From Verrucomicrobia bacterium Tous-C9LFEB (GTDB taxonomy: Bacteria > Verrucomicrobiota > Verrucomicrobiia > Methylacidiphilales > UBA1321): a stretch of 64,000 nt of DNA. The position numbers and the translations under genes were made by a program. The DNA is taken from contig NEUU01000001.1 in assembly GCA_002304345.1 (NCBI GenBank), forward strand, positions 485,830 through 549,829, read 5' to 3'. This document shows, one piece after another, positions 1 to 9,233 of this stretch (position 1 is its first letter; each line of letters opens with the position of its first letter). The notes under the pieces are model-generated. The model was not told the DNA's origin. It was given only the letters and a program-made list of their open reading frames with translations, and made no database searches.

Positions 1-1254
1 CTGCGCCAGCTGTGTTTGCCGCCGCACATCAAGAACAATTAAGTATCCTCCCAGAACCATCGCAATGATCAGCACGAGAACGATCAACCCCAGCATCCAC
101 TGAAGCGTCTGTGCGGAATGGCTCATCCGTTGCGAGTCCAGCCAGTACAGCGCTACCTCCCAATGAGGCAGCGCTTCCCCGATTTCAGTTGAGACGAAGG
201 GACGCTTCCAGTCCGCTTTGAATCCGGCGTGCGAAAGTGCCACCGGTTGTCCCGAGTCGTTGAGAATCACGAGGCAGTAGTCCGTACTCGAGGATCGTGA
301 GTAGCTGTTCCGGGCATTCCCTACAGAAACCAACGCTGGTTTAAGATAATCGATCAGCTTGGCTTGGTTCAACTGCGCGCCAAAGATCAACGTGGGACTG
401 GAAGCCGGGCGATACCACACCAATAATCGCAATTTATTATTGAGAAATCGCGCCAGCGTACCGCTGGTTTGCGATGCTGTAACGCGGCGAAAATCGGACT
501 CCTCCGGCAATACCTGCGACAAAATCTCTGGTTCCGAGGCGGCGTTCTGTTGTGGAGAAACCCGGCGGGACACTTTGCTGTAAATCGATTGTGACTTGTT
601 CGCGAAATCGGCCGAATTATCCCTGGCTTCCGAGCTGGAGGTCGCGACATTCTGGCTGGAATCAGCGACGGGCGTAGAGGGCATCGATGTCATTTTTGCG
701 GCTGGCACGGGCGCTGAGATTTCCTGGGCTACCTGTTGATTATTCCTCTCCTTGCCCAGTTGCTGTAGCTGGTCGGGTTGTAATGTGTAACCGATCGATT
801 TGGAGGGAGATTGATTCGCCACACTGGCGTTGAAGGAATACACAGCCACATTCTCGCGGTTGCTCAGAAAGCGATCGTTTTCATCCCGAAATTGGCGGGC
901 GCGAATACCTTGGGAGGCACGTGGAGAATAAATCGTCCCGTCGCGATCCACAGCAAAACCGATCTCTGCCAAGGGCCAGCGCTCACTCAGACGATTATTA
1001 AAATCCTCCGCTAGCGCTTGGGGTGCCGTACCTTCTTCCAGCCACTTTTGAGTGATCTGTTCGAACTCCTGCCGCGCGCCATCAATCTGCTGTTGGATTG
1101 TTTGCGCCACCGAATCCGTAATCGACTGACTAATGACGGCTTGCTGATGCTCCAGGATCACTTGTTGATCGCGCACGGAATGTACAGCCAACCAAGCCAA
1201 GACCAAGCTCGGCAAAACAATGGCAGCCAGAAAGATCCAGACAAGACGACGCAT
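1..1254 (-). CDS. Membrane sensor histidine kinase, N-terminal part (cut by window edge)
   Basis: This reading frame starts at an ATG at 1254 and is open for 418 codons to the left edge, so the C-terminus lies outside the window. The N-terminus has one membrane segment at about residues 4-23. A polar region of some 360 residues follows, rich in Ser, Gln and Asn around residues 170-240, and then a second membrane segment at about 388-410. The last visible residues (DVRRQTQLAQ) are the kind of linker that leads into a HisKA domain. The layout is that of a two-pass extracytoplasmic sensor kinase; the kinase core itself is not visible, so that part is inferred. The ligand is unknown. It lies 190 bases downstream of the glycan operon on the same strand, and I saw no clear terminator between them. 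Confidence 0.78.
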   Translation of the reverse strand, partial: MRRLVWIFLAAIVLPSLVLAWLAVHSVRDQQVILEHQQAVISQSITDSVAQTIQQQIDGARQEFEQITQKWLEEGTAPQALAEDFNNRLSERWPLAEIGFAVDRDGTIYSPRASQGIRARQFRDENDRFLSNRENVAVYSFNASVANQSPSKSIGYTLQPDQLQQLGKERNNQQVAQEISAPVPAAKMTSMPSTPVADSSQNVATSSSEARDNSADFANKSQSIYSKVSRRVSPQQNAASEPEILSQVLPEESDFRRVTASQTSGTLARFLNNKLRLLVWYRPASSPTLIFGAQLNQAKLIDYLKPALVSVGNARNSYSRSSSTDYCLVILNDSGQPVALSHAGFKADWKRPFVSTEIGEALPHWEVALYWLDSQRMSHSAQTLQWMLGLIVLVLIIAMVLGGYLIVLDVRRQTQLAQ

Positions 1255-1444
1255 AGAGTCCAAACGGGCAACAGTGAGCTTGCGGCAGTCACCCTGTCCC
1301 TGCAAGCGTAACAAAATGCCGCCCGCTAATTGTCAGAACCATGTAAAATCGTCTACCCTCACGTCAATCGTTATCGCCCCGTTGCCTTTCAAACGAGACG
1401 AGGGAGACCGGCTCCAACAAAACAATTTGAGGGCATCGTGCGAT

Positions 1445-2380
1445 CTAATTCTTCGGTCGCGAAATCCGGACGGTGACGACATGCGAACCTCGACGGCCGG
1501 GCTCCACCCAATGAAGTCCCGCATGATGTTCTGGGGCATTTGATGGCCCCATCCATGGTTCCACACAATAGAAAGAGCCATCGAGCGCGGGACACCATGT
1601 CACGAAGGCAAACTCGGGATGGGGCACGGATTGCAATCCATGGCTCAAGATAATCTCGACAGCGTCTCTCTCTGACTCCGCCCGCAAACGGGCTTCATTG
1701 GAGCGAAGTCCGTAATGAATGACCGCATTCGCGAGTTGGAGATTATCGAGCGATTCCTCGGTGCGAAAAGGCGTCAGTGAAAGCAACTTTCCCTGTGTCT
1801 TCAGATTAACCACGCAAGCTTTGGCAGCATCGATCCGCACTCGGTGCGCCACTATCCCCGCTCCCTCTATGAGAGGCATCCGAAAGTAAAAGTGATGGCC
1901 GGCACTCCATGGAATGGAACGACTCCCCTGGTTCTCAAGGATGAATTCACACGTGAGTTGATCGCTCGCAAATCGATAAGCGACCGAAAAGAGATAATCA
2001 AAAGGATAGGATTGATGCGCCGACTCATCGGGACAAAAGGTCGCGACGAAACCGGAATCGTTGACCTGAGTCAATGCAAAGCGTCCCTGTTTGGCAAGTC
2101 CATGCATGGGCATCGGTCGACGCATCCTATCAGGATCGATCCATTGCAAAACCTCGCCACCGACAAAACATCGGGCCGGGAAGGGAAACAGAATGGGATT
2201 TCCTCCATACGCCTCCGCGATCTGCCCCGAGTCGGTCAAATCCTCCGGCCAATACAACCTCTCGCGTCCCGCCCATCGCCAACGCATGAGCCGAGCGCCG
2301 AGTTCGGGCACCGCTTCAAAAGTGGATTCCCCCACAGTCCAGCGCAGAGCCTTCGCACCGAGATAATCAAACGTTTCCAA
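1445..2380 (-). CDS. Aldose 1-epimerase family protein (galactose mutarotase-like)
   Basis: A 311-residue protein with the features of galactose mutarotase-like sugar epimerases, which interconvert the anomers of free aldoses or act on sugar phosphates. Visible marks are the N-terminal PELGARLMRW strand, an MHGLAKQ segment, the GHHFYFRMPL stretch with the likely catalytic histidine, and a late FYCVEPW stretch with the likely catalytic glutamate. The length fits the family. The start is a TTG at 2380, because the next ATG lies inside the conserved fold; only a weak ribosome site (GAAAG) precedes it. It is the last gene of a five-gene minus-strand operon with two glycosidases and would process the released sugars. 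Substrate is not readable from sequence. Confidence 0.85.
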   Translation of the reverse strand: METFDYLGAKALRWTVGESTFEAVPELGARLMRWRWAGRERLYWPEDLTDSGQIAEAYGGNPILFPFPARCFVGGEVLQWIDPDRMRRPMPMHGLAKQGRFALTQVNDSGFVATFCPDESAHQSYPFDYLFSVAYRFASDQLTCEFILENQGSRSIPWSAGHHFYFRMPLIEGAGIVAHRVRIDAAKACVVNLKTQGKLLSLTPFRTEESLDNLQLANAVIHYGLRSNEARLRAESERDAVEIILSHGLQSVPHPEFAFVTWCPALDGSFYCVEPWMGPSNAPEHHAGLHWVEPGRRGSHVVTVRISRPKN

Positions 2381-2404
2381 TGTCGAAGTCTTTCGTGAGA
2401 TCGT

Positions 2405-3166
2405 TCAATTTTTAGCCGACTTCAATGAGAGGTCGTCGAAGTCAAAAGCCTTCGCAGGACCGCCAATACCGATCACAACAACATTGATCGAAGGGAAGCG
2501 GCTCTTGCCCCCAAAGGAATGGATGGGCGCTCCGTTTACCAAAATATCCGAGGCATCGTCCACCTGCCGCACGGTGACTTTACCAGAAATCTCCGTAGCG
2601 CCGGGTGTCTTTCCCAGATCGGAGATGATGATCTCGTACCACGTTTCCTTTTTCCACGTCGCGGTCTTGATATCCTCGAATGCGATTTTACCCCAACTCT
2701 CGCCACTGCGTGAAATGCGAATAAAATTGTCCCCGCCGCCATCGCGCGCGCCGCCATCAAAACGTATCGCCAGACCGTGCGTCCCGTCATCAAATCCGAT
2801 CAAGACCTGAATGATGGCGTAACTGTCATTCGGCGCCATGACCCGCAATTTCATCCGAAACTCCCCCGCGCCTCCCTCCTCCAACACTAACGCCTGATCG
2901 GCCGGAATCACACGGCGGTATTGCTCAGCGAGTTCGACGCGCGCACCTTGACCCGAGTAGCCCGCGGCCAACTCCACTTTCGCGCTACCCTCCTTGCCAT
3001 AATGAACACTCCACCCCTCTACAGTCTTGAGATCAGCGTGGTCGGTCGCACCGGAAAAATCCTCCTTGAATTCAGTCGCCAGTAACGTCGTTGCCATCTG
3101 CCATACCGCGATGGCAGTCGCGCCAAGTAAAAATCGTTGGAGACGAAAGTTCGTTTTAGTTTTCAT
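2405..3166 (-). CDS. Secreted protein, concanavalin/LamG-like beta-sandwich, function unknown
   Basis: A 253-residue protein with an N-terminal signal sequence (basic MKTKTNFRLQR, then a hydrophobic stretch ending in LLATEF). After it comes one domain that begins FKEDFSGATDH and closes with AFDFDDLSLKSAKN. That beginning and end are typical of the concanavalin A-like beta-sandwiches that follow or bind glycans in exported bacterial proteins. No catalytic residues can be assigned. It lies 24 bases upstream of the epimerase and 46 bases downstream of a GH-A glycosidase, so a role in binding or trimming the same polysaccharide is likely by context. The family call is tentative. Confidence 0.72.
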   Translation of the reverse strand: MKTKTNFRLQRFLLGATAIAVWQMATTLLATEFKEDFSGATDHADLKTVEGWSVHYGKEGSAKVELAAGYSGQGARVELAEQYRRVIPADQALVLEEGGAGEFRMKLRVMAPNDSYAIIQVLIGFDDGTHGLAIRFDGGARDGGGDNFIRISRSGESWGKIAFEDIKTATWKKETWYEIIISDLGKTPGATEISGKVTVRQVDDASDILVNGAPIHSFGGKSRFPSINVVVIGIGGPAKAFDFDDLSLKSAKN

Positions 3167-3212
3167 ATGCGTTCAGGTGAGGATTGCGTCTATTTGTTTG
3201 TTCCTTTCAAAT

Positions 3213-5825
3213 TCATCGAGATGGTTCAGACGTTTTCTGATTTGAAGACGACGACGCCGAGCGCTCTTCCAACACCCATTGCCGGAAGGCCGACGGATGT
3301 TTCCCCTCCCCGATGCCGGGGGTCAACCCAATCCAGCATTTGCGCCGACGCCCATCATTATCATTGGCAATGAGGTTCATGCGGAACACCCGTCCACGCG
3401 CAACTCCCGCCGCATCGAGCCAACCCCACGGAATCAATATCTCATAACTCGTGATGCCCTCCTCGCGGCGACTGCTGGTCGCGATTTCCTTCTGGGATAA
3501 CGCCTTCGCATTGGGATAAAGTTGATACGCCGCCGTGTCCGAAGTCGTGCGAAATACCCCCAATTCCAGGCATTGTTTGTCGTAGCCCGATTCCGCGCGA
3601 TTACCCATGTCCCATGCGATTTGGAGGGAATCCTTTTGCCAGAAAAGAGAGTCACCCTCGCTGCTTTCTGTCGCCACATCATCCGTCACCTTTACGGCCA
3701 GATACAACCCCTCGTCCGTCCATCCGGTCCAGACCTCCATGGAGAGATCCTTGGGCCCGTTCCAATCGACTCCCGGATCGCGAGGATACACCGCGTCGCG
3801 ATTATCCCGAACATGCGATTTGAGTCCAATCACCTCGTCCAGGCGGCCATCTATTTTTACTTGGGAAAGCTTAACGACGGGCGCCAGATCATACGAGAAA
3901 GTGACAGGATGACGCTTTCCGCTGGACTCCTCCATCAGCTCCAGAGCGATGTCTCCCCGGCCCACCAGCGGTTCACTGAGGGAGAGGCTTACCACGGAGG
4001 AACCGGCAACCAGTCGCCGAGATTGAGCGAGTCCCGGATTGTTCTTCGCAAACAGTTTCACCGAGGTCGGTCCACCGCTGTTGTTGGCCACATCCATATG
4101 CAAGTGGGACGCATCCGAAAGATAGGTTCGCTCAATCAAAAGCGTTTCCTTCGCCCGCAAGGGAGTGGATTGAATAAATTGCTCGAGACGATCCGCATCA
4201 CCGCCACGCGTGCGGATAAACAACGGCATCGCGCGAATCGCCGGGTCGCCCGTCACCACGCGACCATAACCATCATTGATTTCCAGACCTTCAAAACTCT
4301 TCGCGGGCGACGCCAGTTGCACTTCGCCGCCCACCGCCTTGGGCTCACTCAACCACAACATGAAAACGCCATCTCCCGTGCGATTGTCCACGAACCGCAA
4401 GACTTTCCCGAATTCTCCCAAGGCCAAGCGACGCACGAAACGCACATCATCGAGGAATCGTGCGCAGGTGGCGTAGACCGCTGCGGCTGGAGTGGGATAG
4501 TAATTGTCTGGATCGCCCTGAAACATGCCATAGGTAAAGCCCCCCTCATAGCCGGGAAAAGACATCGAGAACCAAAACAACTTTTCCACTTCAGGCACGG
4601 ACCTCGCCATGCCAATCGCCTGCCCCGCATAGGCGGCCCACAGTTCCGTCGCTGGAGAAGACATCAACTCATCCTTGTACAATCCCCATCCAAATTCCGT
4701 CGGCCAGACACGGGGCTTGAGCCCATGTGTCTTCATCAGGTCTGCCATGCCGGTCAATCGCCCCACCGTATTGATCTTGTCAGGAGATTCCGCCTGTGCG
4801 CCACCACCGAGATAACGGGTCGACGCGTATGGATGACCACCCATGATATCGATCGAGGCATGATCCTCCGCCATCACCTCTCCGGCAAAACGCAGATGCG
4901 GAAAATCCTCGCCACTCACATCCAATCCGATGACGGGAAGTTCCGGCGCGACGCTTTTGACCGTCTGATAGGCCGCCTTCAAAAGTGTCGCGTAAATTCG
5001 AAACGGAGGAATGTTTCCACGCAGCCCCCGCGCGCATTCGAGATCGGGCTCGTTCAACACTTCAATCGCCGCAATGCGACCACGGTAGCGTTCCACCACA
5101 TCCTTCGTGAACTTCTGAAAATACGGCAGAAATTCCGGCTTGGCCAAATCTTCCAGCGAGCTCCATTTCGCCCACTTGGGCGGCTTTTCCATCAGGATCA
5201 CCAAGACAATGCTCACGCCATGCCGGCTCAATAACTCCACTCGCGCATCCAGTTTTTCCCACGAGTACGCATTTTCAACGGGCGACAGCCAATTCCAAAC
5301 CGTCATCTGCCGCTCATATTTAATGCCGATCCGCTGACCGGCTTCCGGATCACGATTGAACATGCTGCCGAAAAAACTCCCCTTATCCACCTGCCCGTAA
5401 TTGCGGGGTTTCTCCACCACCGCCAAGGCGCTTTGTCGCTTCGCCAGATCCTTTCCGCTTTCGCTGACCGTTGCCAGCAAGCTCCAATAGCCGCGAGTCA
5501 CCGTCGGCAATGTCAATGTCTTCTCCTGCTTTCCCGGTCCCTCAAAGGAAAGACTCCACCGTTCGCGGCGAGCTTTCTCTCCCGGTGCTTGAATCTCCAC
5601 CGCGAGTTCAACGGTCCGTTTCGGTTCGGTGCGGTTATTGACCGTCACGCGATATTCCACCACCTCACCGACCAAGGCCACGCCAGATGACGCATTGGGC
5701 ACAAGCGTGATCTCCCAATCGGGACGCGACTCCGCCGTCCAGCCGCTACTTCCCATGAGCCAAACAGCGATCCAAATCCCGACCAGCCCAAACCAGCCCC
5801 ACCTCTTTTGCTTCTGAGTCTTCAT
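3213..5825 (-). CDS. Secreted GH-A clan glycoside hydrolase with C-terminal CBM9-like domain
   Basis: An 870-residue exported enzyme. A signal sequence covers residues 1-31, then a beta-sandwich of about 110 residues, then a (beta/alpha)8 barrel from about 150 to 480. The barrel carries VLNEPD with the acid/base Glu259, HPY with His331 and WPTEFGW with the nucleophile Glu377, the pattern of clan GH-A retaining enzymes such as GH39 or GH5. The last 180 residues (from VKIDGRLDEV) resemble the CBM9/DOMON-like sugar-binding fold. The ATG at 5825 is preferred over a start 14 codons upstream, because ATGA overlaps the stop of the preceding gene and the signal peptide begins there. The exact substrate (xylan, mannan or another beta-glycan) is not resolved. 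Confidence 0.87.
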   Translation of the reverse strand: MKTQKQKRWGWFGLVGIWIAVWLMGSSGWTAESRPDWEITLVPNASSGVALVGEVVEYRVTVNNRTEPKRTVELAVEIQAPGEKARRERWSLSFEGPGKQEKTLTLPTVTRGYWSLLATVSESGKDLAKRQSALAVVEKPRNYGQVDKGSFFGSMFNRDPEAGQRIGIKYERQMTVWNWLSPVENAYSWEKLDARVELLSRHGVSIVLVILMEKPPKWAKWSSLEDLAKPEFLPYFQKFTKDVVERYRGRIAAIEVLNEPDLECARGLRGNIPPFRIYATLLKAAYQTVKSVAPELPVIGLDVSGEDFPHLRFAGEVMAEDHASIDIMGGHPYASTRYLGGGAQAESPDKINTVGRLTGMADLMKTHGLKPRVWPTEFGWGLYKDELMSSPATELWAAYAGQAIGMARSVPEVEKLFWFSMSFPGYEGGFTYGMFQGDPDNYYPTPAAAVYATCARFLDDVRFVRRLALGEFGKVLRFVDNRTGDGVFMLWLSEPKAVGGEVQLASPAKSFEGLEINDGYGRVVTGDPAIRAMPLFIRTRGGDADRLEQFIQSTPLRAKETLLIERTYLSDASHLHMDVANNSGGPTSVKLFAKNNPGLAQSRRLVAGSSVVSLSLSEPLVGRGDIALELMEESSGKRHPVTFSYDLAPVVKLSQVKIDGRLDEVIGLKSHVRDNRDAVYPRDPGVDWNGPKDLSMEVWTGWTDEGLYLAVKVTDDVATESSEGDSLFWQKDSLQIAWDMGNRAESGYDKQCLELGVFRTTSDTAAYQLYPNAKALSQKEIATSSRREEGITSYEILIPWGWLDAAGVARGRVFRMNLIANDNDGRRRKCWIGLTPGIGEGKHPSAFRQWVLEERSASSSSNQKTSEPSR

Positions 5826-6526
5826 TTTGAAAAATGCGCGTCGTCGTTGAGCACCTTTTGATGCCATCGCGTGTCGCCATAGGCCGCGAGTTCGACATGA
5901 CCATCGGCCATGAGCACGTTGGCGAGCGCCCGATGTCTGGCGGCAAAACGCGAATCGCGATTCGCCGTCGCGATCGGATTATCCAGTCCGTAGATAACCG
6001 GATAGTCCGCATCCATCACGAGGGGCCAGTCCGACGGATTGCGAATCTTCATCATCATCCGCGGTTCATCCTGTTGGCGGTGGGCCGCCGGGTACCACAG
6101 CATCGGGTCGAGCATGCCGTACCCCACAATCGTGGGTGGCTTGATCAGCAACGCATAGGCCCCGATTTTCTTCAGGGGACAAATCAGCGCTTTCGATGAC
6201 GTCAGGTAAGGTCCGCCATCCGAGTTGGGCGTGAGGGACATTAACGAGTGGTACCACCACAGGGTCGTCGTGGCATCGTAGGCTTTCGGCAACGCCCCGA
6301 TGTGTTCGGCCTGATAGGTCGTCATCGCAATGCCAATTTGCCGCAGGCTCGACTGACACTGCGCTCCGAGCGCCACCTGATAAGCACGCCCCGCCGCAGG
6401 CAGCAGCAAGCTCACCAACAAGAGGATGATTCCCGCGACGACGGCCAATTCCGCCAGGGAAAATCCCCGCCGTCCCTTCGCGGAGCCGGACAAGCGAGAA
6501 GTCATGGACTGGAATCGGAACCTCAT
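5822..6526 (-). CDS. Prepilin-like H-X9-DG protein with N-terminal methylation motif
   Basis: About 234 residues. The N-terminus has the type IV prepilin signal GRRGFSLAELAVVAG: cleavage is expected between Gly and Phe, Glu is at the fifth position, and a hydrophobic helix follows. The C-terminal region has H-RALANVLMA-DG, which is exactly the His-nine residues-Asp-Gly signature of the prepilin-like families expanded in Planctomycetes, Lentisphaerae and Verrucomicrobia. These are thought to form pseudopili or surface sheets of type II secretion-like systems. The ATG at 6526 lies 4 bases after the mannosidase stop; an in-frame ATG at 6550 is also possible. Its stop overlaps the glycosidase start (ATGA), so the two are translationally coupled. 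No assembly ATPase or secretin is in the window. Confidence 0.88.
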   Translation of the reverse strand: MRFRFQSMTSRLSGSAKGRRGFSLAELAVVAGIILLLVSLLLPAAGRAYQVALGAQCQSSLRQIGIAMTTYQAEHIGALPKAYDATTTLWWYHSLMSLTPNSDGGPYLTSSKALICPLKKIGAYALLIKPPTIVGYGMLDPMLWYPAAHRQQDEPRMMMKIRNPSDWPLVMDADYPVIYGLDNPIATANRDSRFAARHRALANVLMADGHVELAAYGDTRWHQKVLNDDAHFSK

Positions 6527-6530
6527 ATTC

Positions 6531-9113
6531 TCACTTTTGGGTGGAATCAAAAATCAGGGTCTTCACTTCGAAGGGACGACAAGAGTTGGGTTGATGCCGA
6601 GCCTCCTCCAAAATATCGGTTTCGGAAACGGTAAATCCTTCTATTTTCGGTATCGGCATCTGACTTTTTCTTCCAGCGGCCTCGAACGCGCGCAAGACGA
6701 GACTCTCGCCCTCTTCCGCTTTCTTGAAGGCCGTGCTCACCAGCGAACTCTCCGTCAGGTCAAACAGTCCCGCCCGAGCCGGAAGCGAGCCCTTGTTATT
6801 GGTCCCACCCACCGCGGTCACCAGCAACGGACGATTCAGCTCCCACCCACAGCGATACGAGGCGCTCTCGGCAAGGGAATCGTTCCGGGGCCGAATCGTG
6901 TAGACAAACCGGTACTTACCCGCCGGAGGCCGGGCGATGGCTTCCAGCGTGTCATCCTCATGCCGTTTCACGACGAACGAATGACTGATGCCGCGAATCA
7001 TATAGGAACGCAGAAGTTTGCCCTCTAGTTCCCACATCCGGTGATCGCACGCAATGGTCAGACCAGTCGATTCGTTTCCCACATCGACCCAATGACGACA
7101 GAGCCGCAGCTTGTCGCGCTCGGCCAAGGGAATCTCATCTTCCAATTTACCCTGCGAAACTGGAATCGTCCCGGGGTAAGTCACCTGTCCATAGGGAACG
7201 CCATAACGAACCGTCTCTCCCTGCCCGACATAGGGAAACAATTGCTGGAGCCGCATCCAGCGCGGCCCCTGCCAGTCGATTTCGTTCTCGAGCTGAATTT
7301 CCGGATAGTCGTGATAAAGCGTGATCGTTTGCGTCAGCGGCATGTTGCAGATCGAGCCGGAGAGCTTCAAGCGACACCAGATCTTGTTATTGTCGAGCGT
7401 CTCAACCGAGTCGATCAACGCCGGAAACTCGCGCCCGGAGGGAGTCATGTTCGCGATGTAATTGCCGCCGCGCTCTTCCACTCCCATCACGCGCATTTTC
7501 TCCAGCAGGAGGTGGCCGCTCCGGCGATCTTCCACCGAAACATCTCCCGTCACGCGATCCACCGAGAGCCGGAAGAAACGATTCTCGTAGGTATCCTGCC
7601 CTATATTGCGGCGCGGATCGAGCCAGATCGATTCGCCGGCGGATTTCTTTTCAATCATGCCATCGATATGAATCTGGCAGGTCTGCGCCTCGTGAATCGG
7701 GTTGTGTCCCGGCATGAGATACCAGGTTCTGTAACCAGCCGCCGGAATCTCGTCCACCGGAAAAGCAATCTCCATCGCGATGGAAACGCCCTCGTAGCGA
7801 ATCAAGGGCACATAGGGAACCGTCTCGCCGAGATCATTCACCAGCTTCATGCCGGACTTGAAGGCTTCAACATCGTTGGATCGCGGCGTGCCATAAACCA
7901 CCGCGCGGCCCGTGGCGATTCCCGCTCGCCGCCACGACATCGAGTTAAAGACCACGATCGGGAACTGGTCTGGCTTCGGCATCGGCACTTGCGCGGCCAA
8001 TCGCCAGGCCATCCGGTTGATGATGCGTTCGGCTGCGTAACGGCTGTAGCGCTTGAGCTGAAGCTTGTCGCGATCGGCTCGCTCGCCGCCCTGCGCGTTC
8101 TGATTGTGATCCATCCCATCGAGCAGCGCTTTCCACGCGTCCTCGAGCTCCCGCTGGGGATAATCCTTCCATCCTTTGAGCAGGCAAAACGCGGAAAGAA
8201 ATTCGGCCATTTGCAACGCACTCTCGCACGGCAAATCTTCCGGCCACAGATCGGGCCACGAACTCTCGATATTCGGCCATGCGGACGGAATTTCGCCCTT
8301 CAAAACGGTGAGCCCCTCGACGCCGGAAACGCTCGCAAAATAATGCGACGGCGTAGAGAAAAGCAGCTTCGCCTCTTTGTCCTGATTCCATTGGCGGACG
8401 TTGAGAATGAGATTCTCGTCCGGCGCGTGAAGGTCGCACCCCCAATGCGTCAGATGCGGATAGGAATCGGTTTGAAACGACTGACTCAGCGCCTTCTCCG
8501 TTCCTCCCGCCAGCATCGCGGCATAATCCTGGTGCCAGTTGCCTTCCAAGGCCATGACCGCATACCCCAAGGGTGTGTAATAGGAGAGAATCTTCGCGCC
8601 ATCCAATCCCTGCCAAATAAAGAGTGGCGTCTCCACCGGACCGCCTCGCGACATCACCACGCGCTTGATTCCCGCCAATTGCGCAATTTGCGGGTACTGC
8701 GGCGTATAGCCGGGCAGATCCGCGAAATGCGCCGTTTGCGGATCCTTGTCGAAATGTCGACGCACATACCGTTTGGCATAGAGCGCATTGCGGGCAAGCG
8801 TCTCACCGCCCGGCAAATTCTGATAGATGGCGCTCCAGAGCGGGGCCAGTTCCAGACGACCGGAAGCCGCCAGACGTTTGATCCGCGCCGTTTCGTGCGG
8901 ATAACATTCCACATAATGCTGGAGAAAATTGACGGTCTCGATCAGATAGGTGAAATCCTCGTACTGCTCCAACAAATCCAGCGCACGGGAGATGATGTAA
9001 TTGCCGCGCGAAAGACATTCCTCCCGCGTCCCGGCCCAGAACAGATCCAGATGCGAAAAGGGAACGACGTGTACGACGGAAAGCGTGGTGGGAGTGGTAT
9101 GGCGATGAGTCAT
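6531..9113 (-). CDS. Glycoside hydrolase family 38 alpha-mannosidase-like protein
   Basis: An 860-residue protein of the GH38 type, which cleaves terminal alpha-mannose with a zinc-bound active site. The N-terminus has VVPFSHLDLFWAG, matching the metal-binding His/Asp motif of GH38. FADLPGYTPQYPQIA follows at about residue 140, where the nucleophile aspartate of the family is expected. Long C-terminal beta-sandwich regions complete the usual GH38 length. No signal peptide is visible, so it is probably cytoplasmic and acts on imported oligosaccharides. It is the first gene of the minus-strand operon and is divergent from an IclR regulator. No good ribosome site precedes the ATG at 9113. The fourth motif residues were not checked, so substrate specificity within GH38 is open. 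Confidence 0.88.
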   Translation of the reverse strand: MTHRHTTPTTLSVVHVVPFSHLDLFWAGTREECLSRGNYIISRALDLLEQYEDFTYLIETVNFLQHYVECYPHETARIKRLAASGRLELAPLWSAIYQNLPGGETLARNALYAKRYVRRHFDKDPQTAHFADLPGYTPQYPQIAQLAGIKRVVMSRGGPVETPLFIWQGLDGAKILSYYTPLGYAVMALEGNWHQDYAAMLAGGTEKALSQSFQTDSYPHLTHWGCDLHAPDENLILNVRQWNQDKEAKLLFSTPSHYFASVSGVEGLTVLKGEIPSAWPNIESSWPDLWPEDLPCESALQMAEFLSAFCLLKGWKDYPQRELEDAWKALLDGMDHNQNAQGGERADRDKLQLKRYSRYAAERIINRMAWRLAAQVPMPKPDQFPIVVFNSMSWRRAGIATGRAVVYGTPRSNDVEAFKSGMKLVNDLGETVPYVPLIRYEGVSIAMEIAFPVDEIPAAGYRTWYLMPGHNPIHEAQTCQIHIDGMIEKKSAGESIWLDPRRNIGQDTYENRFFRLSVDRVTGDVSVEDRRSGHLLLEKMRVMGVEERGGNYIANMTPSGREFPALIDSVETLDNNKIWCRLKLSGSICNMPLTQTITLYHDYPEIQLENEIDWQGPRWMRLQQLFPYVGQGETVRYGVPYGQVTYPGTIPVSQGKLEDEIPLAERDKLRLCRHWVDVGNESTGLTIACDHRMWELEGKLLRSYMIRGISHSFVVKRHEDDTLEAIARPPAGKYRFVYTIRPRNDSLAESASYRCGWELNRPLLVTAVGGTNNKGSLPARAGLFDLTESSLVSTAFKKAEEGESLVLRAFEAAGRKSQMPIPKIEGFTVSETDILEEARHQPNSCRPFEVKTLIFDSTQK

Positions 9114-9195
9114 AAAAGGAGTCCAGACGAGGAGAAAACCTCAATGAATGTGATGTGATTTTCCACCCGGTGAGTGAACAAAACAAGTAATAGAT

Positions 9196-9224
9196 TTGAC
9201 GTATAAGCCTAAATTTAGGATCAT
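9196..9224 (+). promoter_or_regulatory. Putative sigma-70 promoter of the IclR gene
   Basis: TTGACG (9196-9201) and GATCAT (9219-9224) are separated by 17 bases and match the -35 and -10 boxes moderately well. Initiation would fall near 9231, leaving almost no leader before the ATG at 9234. That agrees with the lack of a ribosome site there. The -10 box lies inside the palindrome at 9218-9230, which suggests autoregulation. Confidence 0.45.
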
Positions 9225-9230
9225 AGATCC
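9218..9230. promoter_or_regulatory. Palindrome GGATC-ATA-GATCC, candidate IclR operator (copy 1)
   Basis: A perfect inverted repeat with 5-base arms and a 3-base centre lies just before the start of the IclR gene, inside the divergent region shared with the mannosidase operon. A second copy with the same arms and the same following GC bases occurs at 10914-10926. IclR proteins bind short palindromes that overlap their own promoters, so an operator role is inferred. Confidence 0.5.
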
Positions 9231-9233
9231 GCT

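Noticed and set aside
3522..5234. A 570-codon frame antisense to the GH-A glycosidase
   Set aside because: No domain or signal can be seen, and the opposite strand encodes a full enzyme with catalytic residues.
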